Below are positions 33,913 to 45,948 of a DNA stretch of 64,000 nucleotides, one piece after another (the stretch's first letter is position 1; each line of letters begins with the position of its first letter). Source of the stretch: Sweltsa coloradensis (Eukaryota > Arthropoda > Insecta > Plecoptera > Chloroperlidae); the NCBI GenBank assembly GCA_024449915.1, contig JAMZAV010000443.1, positions 248,001 through 312,000 on the forward strand, read 5' to 3'. Below the pieces are notes generated by a model, which was not told the origin of the DNA, searched no databases, and was given only the letters and a program-made list of their open reading frames with translations. Made by a program: the position numbers and the translations under genes.

Positions 33913-36220
33913 TGGTGTTTGAAGACGCCGGATGAGACTATTTCAAACCAAGGCCGGGAAGCTTTGTCCAGTGAGCCAATGAGATGGGCGAACAGGCTAG
34001 ACCAACCAGAACGCTAGGATGCACCACTAGCCAACTGGCGCGAACCATTTGAATTACTTGATCTAAGATTTTTCTTGTACCATGTTTAGCCTTGTTCAGT
34101 TATGTTTTAAAGTACAATGTAAACTGGTCTATGGCTGGATTTGTGTAAGTAAAAATAAATGTATATTTATATACATATAGTATATTACATTTTATCACCT
34201 TTTGTTTTATTATGTTTTATTTATTGTTTATCACTTTTTTATTAGAAGATGTAGAGAACAAAAAAACAGCAATACAATCATGAAACGAACGTAGAGATGG
34301 AATTTTTTATACCGTACATTTTTTATCCCGTCTAAGCCCTAAATGTAGGCTACGCATAGCAAAAAATAAATTATGTCATTATAGTATAAGATTGGTACAT
34401 TTTAAATCAATTCTATTTAATTAATTAATGGTAAAAATTCACTGACAAACTAATTCTCAACGACAACAGGCACGGGGAAACATTTTCTTACATAACATAA
34501 GATAATATTATGCATTATTATATGTATACCGGTTCTGCACAAAAACTTAATTGTAGGCTACGCTTTCCAAAGAAAGTGTTAAAAATCATGAACTATTTAA
34601 ATTAATGCAAATTATACTCCAGACGCAATTGGCACAGGTTAATTTGCACCAAGACAAACGAACAGTGAAGTGAGTCAAGGCCAGAGTACTGTATACAGAA
34701 CAAACAGACGCGGCCGGTGTCTTTCTGTCACGCGGTAGACAATAATGTACACTCCCTCGTTACTCTCGGTGCAATTACGTTGTGCACGTAGCCTACGCCT
34801 GCAGAGCGCGTAATTACCTCGCCATGTACGACGACAATATAACTTCTAATACGGGGTTACACAACTAGAACAATTATTGCATATGTCGACTTAGTACCTA
34901 TTTGTTTACTATGTACATAAATAAAATAAATAAGGAGATCTGCGGGGGTTTTACACATCGTCTCACTCCGAGCTCAATAATTTTATGTATTTATTATAAG
35001 ACAAATAATATAATAATTATTTATAGCATCCGCGTTTTAGGCAGGTTTCTGTTCTCCCGACTGACGTTCAAAGTTACACCACAGTTGTTTGACGTGATAA
35101 GCCTGATCACAAAAGCGGAAATAAGGAGAATAGTATAATTTAATATACAGTAAAATAGTCATATTTTTCTAGAACATGACTTTTAAATGATATAAAAGAG
35201 AAAAGGACATGACAGGCCTGGCAAGCCGATGTCAATAAACTATGTACGTGTATACCTGACCCGTCTTACCTGGGAAACAGGTGGAAATAAATACATATAG
35301 TATTGAACAAATTATACTCGTAAATTATTTTGGTTGGTTAACAAAAAATACTGTTAAAATCCCTTAATTAACGTAATGCAAGATACAAATAGAGATACTA
35401 GGAAACAGTTGAAACTGGATGTGTTATTTTATATAACAAACTGAATTTAACTTATAGATACTAAGGCAGAATAATATACATATAACACATTAATAATATA
35501 AATCACTTGAAAACAATCTAGAATCTAGATAGGGAGCAAAGTACGGGAATTACTCTAATAGCATCAAATAGCAAAGAGGGTAGGTAGGTACATTATGGAC
35601 CAAGGATGAAAGATGAAGATTTGGACTCGAGACTATGTCGTGCTCTCCAACATATGTCAGTTGTCACTAGCTTATGAATGCTATTTCCTTCCTGTACGAC
35701 CATGGCGGTATAATGTACAGAAACTTAATGTAGACTTGCGCAAGCTAACATACGCGTAAACTTCATGTGCAATACAATTAGCTGTTTTGTTTAACGATTT
35801 CTCGTAAAATGTACGCAAATAAAGTTAATGGACGCTAGAGAGTATTTCAGCAACAACTGTGTTTTAATCTTACTAAAACCTATTTGTTTGAAGATGTGGA
35901 AATAATTATAACGACGGCAAATTGCTTCAGCTTCCAGCTGCGAGCAGGGAGGGGAAAGGCATTAGACAAATTGATTATAACACCAGTGTATTCTAGACAG
36001 AATATAACTTTGCATAGGTATTAAATAAGGGAACATCAAACAGTTCCAATTTGCTTCGCTCGATACGGTCGACAGATTCATGACGAAAATTGTTCAAAAG
36101 TTTTCTCATCAGGCGAATGCTTTGACGGTAAAGAGCTCTTAAGCTACACAAAATAATGTCCCATGAATCACTCAGCATAGTGATGATAATATATATATAT
36201 TTGTTAGCTGTTAAGTACGA
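33913..36220. other. Non-coding stretch, second fused splice-like site
   Basis: No gene was recognised. On the minus strand CACCTGTTTCCCAG|GTAAGA at about 35264-35280 is a weaker fused acceptor-donor sequence than the one at 29371. Plus-strand CAG|GTAAGT at 33502 lacks a pyrimidine run. Confidence 0.3.
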
Positions 36221-36224
36221 CTAA

Positions 36225-36325
36225 CGCTGTTAGTTAGACCCTTAACAGAATTAAAAGTGCTACACCGGTTTGAACCGAGACCTAGCATTACCGGCTATCC
36301 TTACCACTGAGCTGCGGACAATTTA
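36225..36325 (-). repeat. tRNA-derived SINE, family 2, minus copy
   Basis: The minus strand has CCGCAGCTCAGTGGTAAGG (good A box), then GGTCTCGGTTCAAACCGG (B box) and GTAGCACTTTTAATTCTGTT. It faces the copy at 36445-36550, so the two form an inverted pair. Confidence 0.65.
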
Positions 36326-36444
36326 AATGTCAATTTGGTCTGTTTTTCACATTGTAATACGTTGGAGAGAGATGCACTGCCTATTAGACTGCACATGAAA
36401 TAACTGGAAAATACAAACATCTCTGTAACCCTAGAGTTGGGAAA

Positions 36445-36550
36445 ATGATTTAAGCTGCATTATAGTAGTCGACTATACCTGTATATGTAGTACTTTGACG
36501 AGGTCGGTTTAACCCCGTTAGTCACTTTTAATTCTGTCTAAAGTATAATA
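36445..36550 (+). repeat. tRNA-derived SINE, family 2, plus copy
   Basis: GACGAGGTCGGTTTAACCCC (B box), then GTTAGTCACTTTTAATTCTG and TCTAAAGTATAA. It is the same unit as at 20945 and 36225, followed by a (TA)n tract. Confidence 0.55.
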
Positions 36551-36710
36551 TATATATATATATATATACATTTATACTTTAAATTTATCACTGAGCCAAT
36601 TCACTTTGTAAGCAAGGGGAGGGAAAACTATGCGCGAAAAAATAAACTTCCCAGTCCAAATAGTGTGTGTACCTAGTGGGGTGACGAAACTCCCTCGGTG
36701 TCTTGTGATA

Positions 36711-36723
36711 GGGGGGGGGGGGG
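36711..36723. repeat. Poly-G tract
   Basis: Thirteen G in a row on the plus strand. Confidence 0.8.
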
Positions 36724-36971
36724 TGTAAGCTGCTACTCGAGACGACGCCCCTAGTTCCTGCCCCTCACCACTGCAGGGCGCTAGTGAGCAGCATTGTCTG
36801 ATATTATGGTTTTGTGATGAGCTTCATTTTCGCTCGATATACACGACGCGAATCACAAGATGCTATCTCCTCTCGCGTCGTGTGAACTGAATGACAATAG
36901 AACACGATAGGGAATGACATACAGACAACACAGAAGCAGGGAGAAGACAGCGCGAAAAAAAACCAGCAACA

Positions 36972-37023
36972 GACGCAGACAGACAGAAACAGACAGACAG
37001 ACAGAAGACAGACAGACGGGGGA

Positions 37024-37092
<69 letters not shown>

Positions 37093-37094
37093 GT
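36972..37094. repeat. (CAGA)n microsatellite
   Basis: An imperfect first part with GAAACAG and GGGGAAGA interruptions is followed by about 17 perfect CAGA units. Reverse-strand ORFs rich in Cys-Leu-Ser-Val are a by-product. Confidence 0.95.
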
Positions 37095-37324
37095 ACTAAG
37101 TTCATGAATCAAAAAGATTTCAATGCTGGATTATCCTTCAACAGCTTCTCTCCCTTTCTTGGGAATACGAACGTCTGGGAATTATCGTGAGAACGTTTTG
37201 ATTAACGTAACATTTTATTTTAAAACTGCAATCAGAACAATTAATTTATTGACATATTTGGAATGACGTCGAAATAGGCCTATACAATGCAGATTGCACA
37301 AGTAGCACTATACCATGGCACTAT

Positions 37325-37485
37325 ACGGGTGAACGGGTGTGGGGTACCAAGATACAAGCTCGAGACCCCCACTGTGGGTGGAACTATATGATCCCTTCAC
37401 CCCTAGGACCACCTAACACAATCTGTATAATCCCTTGTTGAAGGGCAATATACAACGAGCCAAGTCCAGGTTTTATCGTGAGACG
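37325..37485 (+). repeat. Dispersed repeat E, diverged copy
   Basis: GATCCCTTCACCCCTAGG and AATCCCTTGTTGAAGGGCAA lie in the same order as in 30060-30125, but with an extra inverted stretch (CCCCCACTGTGGGTGG). Confidence 0.45.
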
Positions 37486-37655
37486 TCATTCGGCAGCTTC
37501 GCTCAAATATGTATCATGGTTTTATGTACCAACCACACTCAACCATAGTTCAGCTTCCATATTGCAGCCAAGATACTATAAGAAAATGTTTACTTACAAA
37601 TTGCTATTTTACAGCTAGTAATCAATTTATTGTATAAAACTTTTAAGTGTTGATA

Positions 37656-37780
37656 ACATTTTTATTGATCGGGTTGTTTTGTAGCGGCGGTATTCAACGA
37701 TTGATGATTTTATCATCATCATATTTATCAATCAATCGTTGAATACCACCGCTACAAAACAACCTGAACAATAAAAATGT
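37656..37780. repeat. Hairpin/MITE-like inverted repeat
   Basis: Arms of about 50 bp (ACATTTTTATTGATCGGGTT through TATTCAACGATTGAT and the complement) enclose a loop of about 24 bp containing ATCATCATC. Only a few mismatches separate the arms. Confidence 0.8.
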
Positions 37781-38750
37781 CAGTTTATTTTATATTTACA
37801 TCCATGTAGACCACAACCTTCTTCATGAAGTAGTAGGAATGTAATAAAACACTAGTTCAGCATAATGTGTGTTATTCATATATAGATAAATATTAGCTTA
37901 TCACAAACGTTATCTGTGTTAAGTATATATCAATCTTTTACGACTGGACACTTGGTATTTACTATGCAAAGCGAGCTAACTATAGCTCTCACCTCATAGC
38001 AAGGTCGACAGACGCGTCTCATTTGCACATTAATAATTCTTCCTTCTTCTACAATGAAAGTGCACACCTCGTGATGTGGACATATTGTGTTTAATCAAAT
38101 GCGTATTTATTGTCATTGTAATGGGCAATAAGTTGCGCAATGTGCAAGTGCATCTTCCAGGGTGTACTCATGAATGATGTTCCATTGATGCAATGTTTTA
38201 GCTGTGTTTTTACAGCAGGTGCTTCATTATTTCTAAACCTCTACCTTGCAAGAATAAACGCCTAGTAAATATTATAAACAATTCTTGAATAAATATATTG
38301 CTGTAAATGAAAAACGTTAAACACTAATGTGATAGGTTTTCTCCTCTCATGCACATCACACCAAGGAGTGACACAGTTTATGCCAGTGACAAACATCTGG
38401 TTTGCTGGACTAGATGTTAAGCTCACATTGAACTGGATATATAAGTTACACGTTAACATTTATTATAGCAGTTAGTTAGTTAGATAGTTATTGGGGTTTT
38501 AGGGCACAAAACAGTAAAGTTATCAGTGCCCAAGTAGAACCCTATATAGCCAGGATTCTACAGTCAATATCTTTAAGGCTATTCGACCACGTTTTTCTAT
38601 TTTCCCAAATATACAACCAAGTTTAAATATAGTGAATGGCTTTGAAACCTGTCTCTTTTAGAAAATCAAAACTTTTTTTTAATTGTTCTGATCGGGCACA
38701 CGGCTAATATCGAAACTTCAAAATAATTTCAAACTTCAATTTGCCCAAGC
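37781..38750. other. Non-coding stretch
   Basis: Short AGTT repeats occur at 38470-38490. No gene recognised. Confidence 0.35.
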
Positions 38751-39012
38751 ACACCATTCAACGTAGGTAGTTCAATTTTTGTGACATTAATTTTCAACTG
38801 GTTTTCTAGAGGCTGACTGAGAGAAAAAGATTTTTTTTAACAATTGTCTTTCCTGCGAATTTTTTATTCGGCGTTATTTTGTACCGATTTGTACCGCCAA
38901 ACGAAAAAAATCGCACGAAAGACAATTGTTAAAAAAAAATCTCTCAGTCAGCCTCTAGAAAACCAGTTGAAAACTATGTCACCAAAACACAACTACCTAC
39001 GTTGAATGGTGT
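38751..39012. mobile_element. 262-bp palindromic element P2
   Basis: Arms run from ACACCATTCAACGTAGGTAG to the complement at 38993-39012 with few mismatches. The centre (TTTTGTACCG, a second TTTGTACCG, CCAAACG, AAAAAAATCGCACG) resembles the centre of P1 at 26327-26939, although the arms differ. No ORF. Confidence 0.75.
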
Positions 39013-40015
39013 AAATATAACATAAAAACGGTGCCTTGGTCACAAAGCTAAGCTTGGCGTACACTTGATAAAGCGCAGGGACCTGCTATAATGTTGTGGT
39101 ATGCCGGGATTTTACAACCGAAGTCAATTAGTCTGTGATAAACTTGAGGAATAATCCGAGATACGCCGGGAACTGTTGAGTTACTACGTGAGTAAACCTT
39201 CAGACTATGAGGAGAAGAAGAGGTTTAAGACTGATATTACCATAGTAAATCACGGCTCACGGCGGAGGCAAAGTGAAGCTAAATGCTGCTAGGCTCATAT
39301 TGAGCCACGAGACCATGTTAAAGCTCTGCTACAGAGGATGGCTTTACCTTTACTACGCAGAGATAAGTTATTTTTTATTGAACACACGTTATTTTGTTTT
39401 AAAACTAAATGTGTGGATAGATTTAACGGCAAATTCGTCTCCGTACGAAGACTATAAGGCCACTAGCGGAAAACATAACATTATTAGTTCAATTTTGATT
39501 CACATTTAAAACATTAATTTGAAGCATGTTGTCTGCTACTTATGGATTGGCGATGTCTTTGGTATTCTATTTAATTGTCAGTTAGGTTTCTTCAGAATAT
39601 ATGACTTTTAGTGAACTGACATTTAATTATCTTAATGGGACGTTCAAGAGTTACTAATGTGACTCAATGTTTCATAGGATGGTCTTTAATTACAAGGAAA
39701 AATTCAATGTTCGTCAAAGCTAAAGAAAAGTAATATACGCTTGGGCTAAATAACAATTGATAGAACACCACTGTAGAATAATTAACATTGTGCTTATATT
39801 AAAGGAATTTAGTCGCACAAAACCACTTTCACAGAACTCAGCCATAACTCAGCACGTCACTGTACCCTAAATGTCAATTTCTCTCGCGTGGATACTAATC
39901 GACATTAGTCACTTGGCAAACTCTAATGAAATACGTCTATTATTCCCGTGTAGGCATTTTGAAATTCCGCCATTGGCTAGAATACTAATTCTAATGTCGA
40001 ATACCTCCGAGTTCT
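39013..40015. other. Non-coding stretch
   Basis: A 78-codon ORF near 39273 has no domain or splice context. Nothing else recognised. Confidence 0.35.
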
Positions 40016-40019
40016 GAAA

Positions 40020-40105
40020 GTAGTGTCGACTTGAAAGCCTTGGTCGTGACAGGGGCTCGAACCCGCGACCTCAGATGTGACCGCCGGCGTACATCTCATT
40101 GCCGT
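40020..40105 (-). repeat. tRNA-derived sequence, family 3
   Basis: The minus strand has GGTCGCGGGTTCGAGCCCCT (B box), preceded by GAACGGCAATGAGATGTACG. It is similar in layout to 27965-28075. Confidence 0.5.
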
Positions 40106-41294
40106 TCAACAGCTTAACTTTAGAGGGGAAAGAAATGAAAACCTACTATTACCAAAGAGAATATATCACACGCACTCTATCGGACACTCTTGATTTATAG
40201 TCTTTACTATAAACTCCACAAACTTGCGCTTATACAAGGGAGATCAACTTTCAAGTAATTTGTGGTATTTTATACGTGTCCCACTTGATCCATTGTTGCA
40301 AATCTAAAACATAAATTGAGATTTCAGTAAAAAATAAAAACTTATCATACCTATTGTAATTGTAATTAATTGAAAGGAAATTTTTGTTTTAAAGTGTTTT
40401 AAATTGGGAATTGACTCAAAGAATGTATTTGTAGTCAGTCAGGATATGATTTTATAGGTTTTTCATTTGTTTACGTAACTTACAAATTTGTAATAATGGT
40501 AATGCAAATCCTAACAACATTTCGGGATACCTATTATTTAGATTGATATTTTCGTTGTATTCCTTTAAAAAATAACAAAAAAATACAGTTTAAACGAATT
40601 CTTGAGAGTTTTAACCAATATTGCATCACATTGAAAATGATATATTTACAATGTTATGTAACAACGTTATAATTTTGAATATTAAAACGGTTTTATCTGT
40701 ATGACCTAACTAGCCCTAAAAGGCTAAGTATATAGTATCGGAACGGGTTGACTTTCGACATTAATGCATGTATGCTCGTGTGGGTCGGACATAGCATGCA
40801 CTTCACGACGCGTGTTGCAGCATTGTTTATGACGGCCACACCCTCCCTCTCGTACTGATAATAACACAGAGATTACCTGTTGTAATCCAATCAGAAACTA
40901 GTTCCACACTAAGATTCCCGGTATTGACTGTTCTAAGGTGACGCAGACAAGGCCTGCAGGATGAAACAATGGGTAATAACAACCTGTTGGCTTCATTAAT
41001 TTGCATTGTTTAAAGCAAACTTCCCTTGAACGTGGGTCGAGTTCTGCCATTGTTTGTTGGATAATATGGCCTAGAAACGTAGGTTGAGTTTACACTGCAA
41101 CAATACTTTACTTAAAATGCATGAAAAATCAATTAACTTAAGAGTACAGTCGTTATATCTCACATGAATGTAAAGGTGTACATCAAGGAGCTATCTAACG
41201 ACCACTTGTGTTCACGTCAGACGGCTCAGTAGGTGGCGAATGTCACTCCTGACTGAAAAATTTACTGAAACGATTAAATTGATTTTAAAAGTAC
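40106..41294. other. Non-coding stretch
   Basis: AT-rich with dense stops. No gene or repeat recognised. Confidence 0.35.
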
Positions 41295-41406
41295 TCCCCT
41301 AGCCCAAAGGTTTCCCGTTGGGTCTGAGGGCTTTGGTTTCAAGCATGTTATTTACTATCTAAAAACCAAAGCCCTCAGACCCAGTGAGAACCCTTAGAAC
41401 CAGGGG
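41295..41406. repeat. Hairpin/MITE-like inverted repeat
   Basis: Arms of about 43 bp (TCCCCTAGCCCAAAGGTTTC and GGGTCTGAGGGCTTTGGTTT, with the complement at 41363-41406) surround a loop of about 24 bp. The outer part of the arms has several mismatches and the inner part is nearly perfect. Confidence 0.8.
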
Positions 41407-42179
41407 TCGACTATGAATTCGGGCACGTCGTATTTACAACATCTTTCTTATTCATCCATATACAAATTAACTTATCCCAATCCTTAACTTTATTCTAATA
41501 CTTGAATCGTACCAGAAATGAGTTAACGTTGATTGTTCATTGATCGATATAGAATCTTTTGCAATTTGCAGGTATCAACAATCGATATTGTTGGTAGTGT
41601 TGACGCGCGACTAACGTTCATGATTCAAATATTAGACGCATTATAAACAGTGCCGACATTGTATGGTTTACAGTGGCGGATTCAGGGGGGGAAGAAGGGG
41701 CGATGAACCCCCCTTGATACTTGATGGGTAACATTTTATTCTGTAATGATTATAACCATCTTGCAACGAGATGATACAACGTACCAAACTGTGTGGTAAA
41801 TCTAATAAAACTTATTGAAATATACCCTCTGCAAAACTGTTTTGACAAAGCTTCCCCGACGTTGCGATGCCCAACTCGATCGCCCCCCCCCCCCCCCTCA
41901 CCATTACAGAGGTCCTGGATCTTGCTTCATAGTAAGTGCGTCGGATACTGTGGGACACGAGAGCCGACAGTCCTAAAGACCATGGAGCGTCGCTCACCCC
42001 AGAGCTGCGTCCTATCAAGGACTTGTGAGACAAACTTGTGTAAACATGATTACCACCACTAATTAACCTCGTGGCTTCGGGTAGTCCCAACGCGTTTAAG
42101 TTAGGTTTCAACCCTTGGTTGTCGGGTATTTGATTATAAACCGTGACCAAGCCAACTAGAGATTATTTATACTGAAAAG
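41407..42179. other. Non-coding stretch with poly-C tract
   Basis: A 16-nt C run is at 41882-41897. Overlapping ORFs of 89 and 112 codons on opposite strands around it contain no domain. Confidence 0.3.
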
Positions 42180-42400
42180 CTCGCTGGATTAATATAGTCG
42201 CACCGACGCGACTTTGATTCGGGAGGTCCCAAATTCAAATCCCATCGAGACGGCAATCCTGACTGAAGTTTTTTTCTGATTTTTGTCCTCAGTCGTTAAT
42301 AATAATGCAAGGGATTGAGTTCTCTTAAACAGCCCTCGTACATCCCTTCACAATTATCTTAATTTTCAATTAAGACACCTGAAGAGGAGTATACATAACA
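42180..42400 (+). repeat. tRNA-derived SINE, family 1, near full length
   Basis: B box CCCAAATTCAAATCCCATCG, then the body GGCAATCCTGACTGAAG, CCTCAGTCGTTAATAATAAT, GGGATTGAGTTCTCTTAAAC and ACATCCCTTCACAATTATC. Its downstream AGACACCTG is shared with the copy at 12478-12690. Confidence 0.75.
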
Positions 42401-42639
42401 CCCTTCAACAGATTTCCCACAAAAGTTATGTTATTTTATTTATACATGCCGCAGGGCAAATTAAGTACATTTATGTGAATACAGCTCACACGTTTTGTCG
42501 ACGAATTGTAAAAGTAAAGAAATATTTATTTTGTAAGTGCTGAATACTACCTCTATTCGAGAATCTCCTGCAGGATACACTGTACACATCAGTTGTTCCC
42601 GATGTGATCCTACCTGACGAAACTGTAGGTTGTCAGGGG

Positions 42640-42800
42640 GTTGGGGGATGTGGAGGGAACGTCCGAGGGCTGCAAGGAGAACTACATCCCACTATTCGCC
42701 TAGGCCGGAATGAAGGAAACCTCCGGAAAACTTTCAGTCAGGGTTGCCGGAGGCTGGATTAGATCCGTAACCATCCGAATCAGAACCTCAGTGTAGCAGA
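42640..42800 (-). repeat. tRNA-derived SINE, family 1 variant
   Basis: The minus strand shows GGATGGTTACGGATCTAATC (degenerate head) and GGCAACCCTGACTGAAAG, GGAGGTTTCCTTCATTCC and CCTCGGACGTTCCCTCC. It is a diverged subfamily sharing the CCTGACTGAA core. Confidence 0.5.
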
Positions 42801-43360
42801 TCTGATTCTAGTCGTGTGCGTTATCATGCTAATATGTTCACACGATGCATGTTGTACTGGGTAAGTGGGTTTAGCAGTGTTTCAAACAAGGCAACGTGGT
42901 TAGAGGAGATAAGACTCGCGAGAACAGAACATCGGTGATAACACACGTTTAAGACAAGATCAACAGACTAGAAATACTTTAGTACACCGTCATATTATAG
43001 CTGGCATTTACATCTGAACATGGTCGACAAACTTTCCTGGAAATTATTACCATACATTCATTTATCTGTTTTATATATAGCTGCAACATATAATTATATA
43101 ACATGCCTAATTGAAGATTAAAATAAGTTTTGACGTTGTGTCGGTCAGACCTAAATAATTAAGTGATGTTATTTAAAGTAACAAATAAATAATGTCGTTT
43201 AATATTTTTTATTGTCATGGGTTGCACTGTAGAAGAACATAATTTCATGGCATGAAAAGTGATGGTGATAATTGGCTATGCAATCAAAATCGAAGGTATA
43301 TTGTTACTCGGCAAAATATTTGCTAACAAAGGTTTATTTCTGTCTGGTTGTGGCGTATTA
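42801..43360. other. Non-coding stretch
   Basis: A block at 43273-43293 (TTGGCTATGCAATCAAAATC) reappears in inverse orientation near 63523-63544. No gene. Confidence 0.35.
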
Positions 43361-43790
43361 CTAGGCCGCTTTGCTTACGCTTTTTCCAGTCGCGTTGATG
43401 GATGAGCTTTTAAAAAAATCGTAAAAGTACGATTTCTTTGAGAAATATTTCTTCAAATGTCTCTAAAATCATAACATAATAATTTCAGTCATTTTCAACG
43501 TTCCCATAAAAGTTCATCAAGATCGGAGAAGCTGTTTGTCAAATATCACGAAAATATCTCATTAAATATCGAAAAAGTACGATTATCAAAATAAATATTT
43601 AATCGATTGTACCAAAAAATGTGGCAAGTCGTAGTTCAGAGATTTCGAAGGTCCCCTCAAATTTTCATCAAGATCGCATAAGCCGTTTGTCCGGTAGAGC
43701 GCGAACAAACAAACAAAAATACAAATAAAAAACACCGGAGCCAAATTTTTTGAGGGGTGAGTGAAATTGAAGTCTTCACTTCGCTCATCC
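43361..43790 (+). mobile_element. Family B element, copy B1
   Basis: It runs from CTAGGCCGCTTTGCTTACGC to CACTTCGCTCATCC, flanked by A and AA. GATGGATGAGC near the left end and GCTCATCC at the right end are inverted repeats placed asymmetrically, as in family A. The left ends align (CGCGTTG-x-TGGATGAGC in both), while interiors match only in the GAGATTTCGAAGG and ATCAAGATCG blocks. Length 430 bp, no ORF of its own. Confidence 0.75.
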
Positions 43791-45090
43791 AAATATATTT
43801 TGTTTTAGACGCATTGTCCAATTCCACAGTGAAGCCTCTTCCAGGCTCTGTGGGTTTACATAATATGTTGAAGATACAGTAATGTTTATGTGCTGAGGAC
43901 ATGGGCCGAGATACAGCAAAGGTCTAGGTCTAGTTCATGGCTGCGACCAGGTCATCTCTGTTTATGTTTCACGACGGCAGAAAGCACAGAACAAGCACAA
44001 TCCTCTATACTGCGTCGTTACCGTCTTCAAATACTCGTTGCGTCAGCACCATATCAGTTTCTCTTTAGGTCAATACTCAAGTGGAAATCAATCCCAACAA
44101 TTGATTGGTAAATTACAGTGGTCAATTGGTGATCTATTGAAACGTAGTTGGCGAACAAAATTGCTAATCACGAATACTTTAGAGCCGTCCAAGCAACTAA
44201 GTCTGTTTACAAACATTCATTTCATGGCACATTATAAATGCACAACTTGTTTGTATAATTCATGAAGGATATGTTAATTATGTTAATAAAAAAAACTTTT
44301 TTCTTATAATCTGAAAAATATGTTTAAATATTTAGTTTCGTGCCCTAGATATCCGTGTGAAGAACACCACTCAACCCGACATTTTTGGAAATGAGTTTTT
44401 TGATTATCATTACTATTGTTAAATTTTCAAGTGGCAAGCGAACCGTTACAATAGGGTAGTAATATAACATTTTAGATAACTCGTAACAATAATGATTAGT
44501 AAACGGTGATCAATTATTGGTGATCTATTACACCATTTAAAATATTGATGGAGCACATTGTTGATCAATAATGCTTTAGAACAGTTTAAATTTTGTGTAT
44601 GAATCCGTTATTGGTAGAAGAAAAAAGTGTTTTTATTTTATTTTGGTGTCTGACCATATTATTATCAATATAGGCATATTAATTACAATGATTTGTATTT
44701 AAAACATCATTTAGCAATATTGTTTTAATCTGAAAATAAATAACTAGTTATCATTTTACTATTTATTGTCCAAGGCATGAATTAAATGTGACAATAAAGG
44801 TGTCCATGTGACAAGTGCACCTGCACAATAGAGCGGTGTTATTAGTTTTATTATTATCTAGCTGACGAGGACGCAACCGTGGTGAATACAGTCACGCTCA
44901 CGGCTGTGTTGGTGTCCGTCTGTCACAAGATGGGCCTGCAACAAACAGCAGACAGTAACGCAATGTTTAATTAGTAACGCGGTATGCGAGAGAAACGCGC
45001 CTCGCCATATTGGGCTGATCGATTGATTGGCTAACTGTTATGTGTACGTGTTAATTATTGTCAGGACTTCATTAGGCCGCAGTGGCGTAG
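43791..45090. other. Non-coding stretch
   Basis: Small ORFs (73-81 codons) without domains, otherwise AT-rich. Confidence 0.35.
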
Positions 45091-45226
45091 GGACATGGTT
45101 TAGAGGGACATGGTTCAGAGGGACATGGCTCAGAGGGACATGGCTCAGAGGGACATGGCTCAGAGGGACATGGTTCAGAGGGACATGGCTCAGAGGGACA
45201 TGGTTCAGAGGGACATGGGTGCAGAG
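45091..45226. repeat. Minisatellite, 15-bp unit x 9
   Basis: Nine units of GGACATGGCTCAGAG (CTC/TTC variants; the last is 16 bp). The unit is a multiple of three, so forward and reverse repetitive ORFs such as (RGTWL)n and (MAQRD)n appear. There is no sign that they are used. Confidence 0.95.
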
Positions 45227-45639
45227 GGACACTCTGCGTTTACAATTGAACAACCAGCAGGCATTTTAACTACAACGGTGGACGATAAGTTTTGTCTAGA
45301 TATTTGTATAAATATATACATTTAATTATTTAAATGGGAAATTATGCAAAGAATAAACATAGTTATATTTAGAGTCCCGACCCAGTTCGGACTATTAAGC
45401 TGTTCCAGAATTCTGAAAGTCAACGGAAAATGGTTGAAAGTTGGTTGAATGAAAGAAGAACTTGAATAAAAAAGAAGATTTTTTAATGGGACAATAGTTT
45501 AGTGAATAGTTGTTAATAGTTTGGAAATTAGGTGCAAATTTTGGGTCAATAAGAATACTAAATTAATTATGAGCTATGCTTTGTTTACATTGTTTCAACA
45601 CACCTTTGTCTCCGCTATGAGTATGAGGGAAAACAATTT

Positions 45640-45927
45640 TCTGAAATAATGTTTGAAGTCGATACGATATTCATGAGAAATATTTCTTTGATTCTACCCA
45701 AAAACTTGGCAGATCTAAGTTCAGAGATTTCGAAGGTCCCCTCCAATTTTAATCAAGATCGCATATTATGCTCGGTAGAGAGCGAAAAAAACAGAAACAA
45801 AGTTTATTTATTGTTTTAACACATTGATGTGTTATAGGTAGCTAAAAAAGGACATAGACCCATTCACATTTTAGTGTCTATAGCAACCTACAAATTAAAA
45901 AAATAAGAGTTTTCACTTCGCTCATCC
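45640..45927 (+). mobile_element. Family B fragment, copy B3
   Basis: It holds the right part of a B element: GTTCAGAGATTTCGAAGGTC, ATCAAGATCGCAT, GGTAGAGAGCG and the end CACTTCGCTCATCC, flanked by AA. About 95 bp of unrelated sequence (45800-45897) interrupts it. It ends 21 bp before B2 begins. Confidence 0.6.
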
Positions 45928-45948
45928 AACACCGTAGATTGTTAGTAA

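Noticed and set aside
36804..37112. Cys-Leu-Ser-Val repeat ORFs on the minus strand
   Set aside because: They are translations of the (CAGA)n microsatellite, with no signal peptide plus domain structure beyond it.
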